This document shows, piece after piece, positions 6,054-8,361 of a DNA stretch of 8,361 nucleotides. The number at the start of each line of letters is the position of its first letter. The stretch's first letter is position 1. Made by a program: the position numbers and the translations under genes. The DNA comes from an uncultured Mesorhizobium sp. (GTDB taxonomy: Bacteria > Pseudomonadota > Alphaproteobacteria > Rhizobiales > Rhizobiaceae). Below the pieces are notes generated by a model. The model ran no database searches and was not told where the DNA came from. It saw only the letters and a list, made by a program, of their open reading frames with translations. The stretch is from contig CATMOC010000142.1 of NCBI GenBank assembly GCA_950071955.1, forward strand, positions 1 to 8,361, read 5' to 3'.

Positions 6054-7583
6054 ATGGGCATTGAACTTCTGTCTCCCGCGCAGATGGCCGAAGCGGACAG
6101 GCTGGCGATCACGCGCGGACCATTCGACGGGCCGGCGCTGATGCAAAACGCAGGCTCGGCGGTCGCGCGCGAAATCCTTTCGCGGTATCCGCAGGCGCAA
6201 ACGGTCCACGTGCTGGCCGGACCCGGCAACAATGGCGGCGACGGCTTCGTCGCGGCGCGGCTCCTGGCAGAAGCCGGCGTGGACGTGCGCGTCCATTGCG
6301 AGGGGCACCCACGGCCGGGGAGCGATGCCGAAGGCGCGCTTGCGGAGATGCGGCTGCCGTTGCTCGGGTTCGACGCGTTCGCGCCGCAGGCATCGGACGT
6401 CATTGTCGACGCCCTCTTTGGAGCGGGGTTGGTGCGCGAGATCGGCGCACCGCATGCCCCAGTCATCGAGAGGGCGAATGCATCGGGCGCCCCAATCGTC
6501 GCGGTCGATCTGCCTTCCGGCCTTTCGGGCGAGACCGGCCTCGTGCTCGGCATCGCGATCAGGGCGGACCTCACGGTCACCTTCTTCCGGCTTAAGCCCG
6601 GACATCTCCTCTATCCGGGGCGCGACCTTTGCGGCGAAACGATTCTCGTCGATATCGGGATTCCGGCCGACGTCCTGGCCGACATCGGGTCGCGAACGTT
6701 CCGCAGCGTTCCCGAACTCTGGCGTACCCATATTCCCTGGCCCGACAGTGGCTCGCACAAATATGCGCGCGGCCACGTGGGCGTTTTCTCCGGCGGACCC
6801 TCGGCGACCGGTGCGGCCCGGCTGGCCGCGATCTCGGCCGCAAGGGCGGGAGCAGGGGCCGTCACCGTTCTGTCGCCCAGGCAAGCGGTACAGGTGAACG
6901 CCATGCACCTGACGTCCGTGATGCTGAAGCGGACAGACACTCCCGAGGAAGCCGTCATGTTCGCGGCGGACAGGAAGATGACGTCAGCCTTGATCGGCCC
7001 GGGTTTCGGGGTGGGCGAGCGATGCACCGAATTCGTGCTCGCGCTGGCCCGCCTTGCCGCGGGCAGGCCGTTCGGCCTGGTCCTGGACGCAGACGCGATC
7101 ACCTCGTTCGAAAATGCCCCGCACAGGCTGTTCGAGGCGCTGGCCGCGATCGGATCGGAAACTGGACGGGGTTGCGCAGTCCTGACCCCGCACGAGGGTG
7201 AATTCCGCAGGCTCTTCCCTGACCTCGCCGATGCTGCCGGTCTCTCGAAGCTGGAGCGCGCACGCCGGGCGGCGGAGCGGTCGCATGCCGTGGTCGTTCT
7301 CAAGGGACCCGACACCGTGATCGCTGCCGCAGACGGGCGTGCCGCGATCAACACCAATGCGACCCCCTTTCTGGCGACGGCCGGCTCCGGCGATGTGCTT
7401 GCGGGCATCGTGGCCGGACTGCTGGCGCAGGGAATGCCGGCTTTCGAGGCCGCGGCGGCTGGTGTCTGGCTGCATGCCGAAGCGGGTGCGCGGTTCGGAC
7501 CGGGTCTGATCGCGGAGGATCTTCCCGGCCTCCTGCCTGCGGTCCTTGCCGGATTGCGTGATTCGCAGGGGTCGTCCTCCTAA
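6054..7583 (+). CDS. nnr: Bifunctional NAD(P)H-hydrate epimerase / ADP-dependent dehydratase
   Basis: Nnr repairs damaged NADH and NADPH: the N-terminal YjeF_N domain interconverts the R and S hydrates, and the C-terminal ribokinase-like domain dehydrates the S form using ADP (ATP in eukaryotes). From ATG 6054 it has 509 residues, the usual bifunctional length. Epimerase features are GPGNNGGDG (56-64), DALFGAGL (119-126, with the conserved aspartate) and VDLPSGLSGETG (151-162). Dehydratase features are HKYARGHVGVFSGG (235-248), TPHEGEF (378-384) and NATPFLATAGSGDVLAGI (435-452), with Asp447 as the expected catalytic residue. The ATG gives MGIELLSPAQMAEADRL, matching rhizobial relatives. GGGG about five bases before it is a weak binding site; a TTG 54 bases upstream is less likely. 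It is divergent from glnB, an arrangement I recall as common in Rhizobiales. Confidence 0.95.
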   Translation: MGIELLSPAQMAEADRLAITRGPFDGPALMQNAGSAVAREILSRYPQAQTVHVLAGPGNNGGDGFVAARLLAEAGVDVRVHCEGHPRPGSDAEGALAEMRLPLLGFDAFAPQASDVIVDALFGAGLVREIGAPHAPVIERANASGAPIVAVDLPSGLSGETGLVLGIAIRADLTVTFFRLKPGHLLYPGRDLCGETILVDIGIPADVLADIGSRTFRSVPELWRTHIPWPDSGSHKYARGHVGVFSGGPSATGAARLAAISAARAGAGAVTVLSPRQAVQVNAMHLTSVMLKRTDTPEEAVMFAADRKMTSALIGPGFGVGERCTEFVLALARLAAGRPFGLVLDADAITSFENAPHRLFEALAAIGSETGRGCAVLTPHEGEFRRLFPDLADAAGLSKLERARRAAERSHAVVVLKGPDTVIAAADGRAAINTNATPFLATAGSGDVLAGIVAGLLAQGMPAFEAAAAGVWLHAEAGARFGPGLIAEDLPGLLPAVLAGLRDSQGSSS

Positions 7584-7661
7584 CCACCCGCTAACCAGTC
7601 TCTTTTGCCGTTTCTCAAGCCGGTCCTGCTACGGTCGCGGTGAGTTATCGGGAGACTTTCA

Positions 7662-8361
7662 ATGGTTTCGACGGCAGGATCGACAGGGCAGGCGGCACTG
7701 CGCGCGCCAGTGGCAGGCGAGGTTCTCGCCCGTTTCCTCGGCAAGGACCGGATCTCGGCGGATGATGTCATTGCGCTTCGCCGGGACGTGTTCGGCGATG
7801 GGCTGGTCTCCCGCGAGGAGGCCGAGGCTCTGTTCGAGATCGACAGCCAGGCCGGGGGGGCCTGTCCGGAATGGCGGAGCTTCCTGATCGAGGCCGTGGC
7901 CGACTACGTCGTCCACCAGGAGGCGCCGGCCGGATACGTGTCCGAGCACAATGCCGACTGGCTGATCGCCTGCATGTCGGATGCGGGCCATGCGGAAAGC
8001 CTGATGCAGGTCGAAGTCGCCATCGCGGTCCTCGAACGCGCGCGGTCGGCCCCTGCGAGGCTGTCCGCCGCCGCGCTGGACCTCGTCGCCCGCGCGGTGG
8101 TCGAGAGCGACGCGCGCACGGTCTCGGGGGCGGAATTCACACCGGGCGCGGTCGGCAAGGCCGAAGTGGATGTCCTGCGCCGCGTGCTGTTCGCCTTCGG
8201 CGGCAAGGCCGGCATCGGCATCAGCCGCGAGGAGGCGGAGGCGCTCTTCGATCTGAACGAGCGGATCAAGGATGCCGTGAATCATCCGGAGTGGACCGAC
8301 CTGTTCGTCAAAGCGATCGCGAACTTCGTCATGTGCGCGTCGGGTTACGCCCCGCCGCCGC
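7662..8361 (+). CDS. Unrecognised protein with an internal duplication, 3' end outside the window
   Basis: The frame is open from ATG 7662 to the window edge (233 codons visible). GGGAG sits eight bases before the ATG. There is no signal peptide and no membrane segment, so it is probably cytoplasmic. Two similar blocks of about 55-60 residues are visible: residues 38-92 (ALRRDVFGDGLVSREEAEALF, then PEWRSFLIEAVADYVV...GYV) and 171-230 (VLRRVLFAFG...GISREEAEALFDLN, then HPEWTDLFVKAIANFVM...GYA). Each has an acidic, glycine-containing turn followed by SREEAEALF, faintly like an EF-hand, then a PEW-x(3)-F/L-I/V-x-A-I/V motif. A helical linker (93-170) joins them. I recall conserved hypothetical proteins of this type in Mesorhizobium-like genomes but know no function. 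It begins 78 bases after nnr. Confidence 0.8.
   Translation, partial: MVSTAGSTGQAALRAPVAGEVLARFLGKDRISADDVIALRRDVFGDGLVSREEAEALFEIDSQAGGACPEWRSFLIEAVADYVVHQEAPAGYVSEHNADWLIACMSDAGHAESLMQVEVAIAVLERARSAPARLSAAALDLVARAVVESDARTVSGAEFTPGAVGKAEVDVLRRVLFAFGGKAGIGISREEAEALFDLNERIKDAVNHPEWTDLFVKAIANFVMCASGYAPPP

Overview
The window looks like the chromosome of an alphaproteobacterium of the order Rhizobiales, probably close to Mesorhizobium, Aquamicrobium or their relatives. It is high in GC, it carries an ExoR-type Sel1-repeat protein that I recognise from rhizobial exopolysaccharide regulation, and it has a glnB-glnA pair divergent from a NAD(P)H-hydrate repair gene, as I recall from Rhizobiales genomes. 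The genus is an inference, not a measurement.

Layout. On the + strand: the end of a small YvlD/phage-holin-IV-like membrane protein (1-249, cut by the window edge); a half-length TerC-family membrane protein with its own signal peptide (307-900); about 320 bases without a gene but with overlapping inverted repeats (901-1221); and exoR (1222-2022). Then, reading leftwards on the - strand: a small secreted cysteine-rich protein (2032-2322), exodeoxyribonuclease III (2369-3157), and a HigB/HigA-type toxin-antitoxin pair (3520-3816 and 3183-3518). Next come a strong hairpin terminator (3903-3927), glutamine synthetase glnA (3954-5363) and the PII protein glnB (5411-5749). A good sigma-54 promoter (5808-5822) lies upstream of glnB. 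Divergent on the + strand are nnr (6054-7583) and the start of an unrecognised protein with an internal duplication that runs off the window (7662-8361).

How the parts work together. glnB and glnA form a nitrogen-assimilation operon. The PII protein carries the uridylylated tyrosine and glutamine synthetase carries the adenylylated tyrosine, so the classical GlnD/GlnE control loop is expected, with sigma-54/NtrC control of transcription. ExoR is a periplasmic repressor of the ExoS-ChvI envelope-stress and exopolysaccharide pathway, and its upstream neighbour is a membrane protein of the metal-transport TerC family. Exonuclease III and Nnr are housekeeping repair enzymes, for DNA and for damaged nicotinamide cofactors.

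The parts most worth a second look are: (i) the half-TerC with a secretory leader; (ii) the toxin gene, which has a full conserved reading frame but no ATG, GTG or TTG where the family begins, with a promoter whose predicted transcription start falls on an ATA codon; (iii) a perfect palindrome inside that promoter, a likely autoregulatory operator; and (iv) mutually exclusive hairpins before exoR. I saw no CRISPR array, insertion sequence, tRNA or rRNA.
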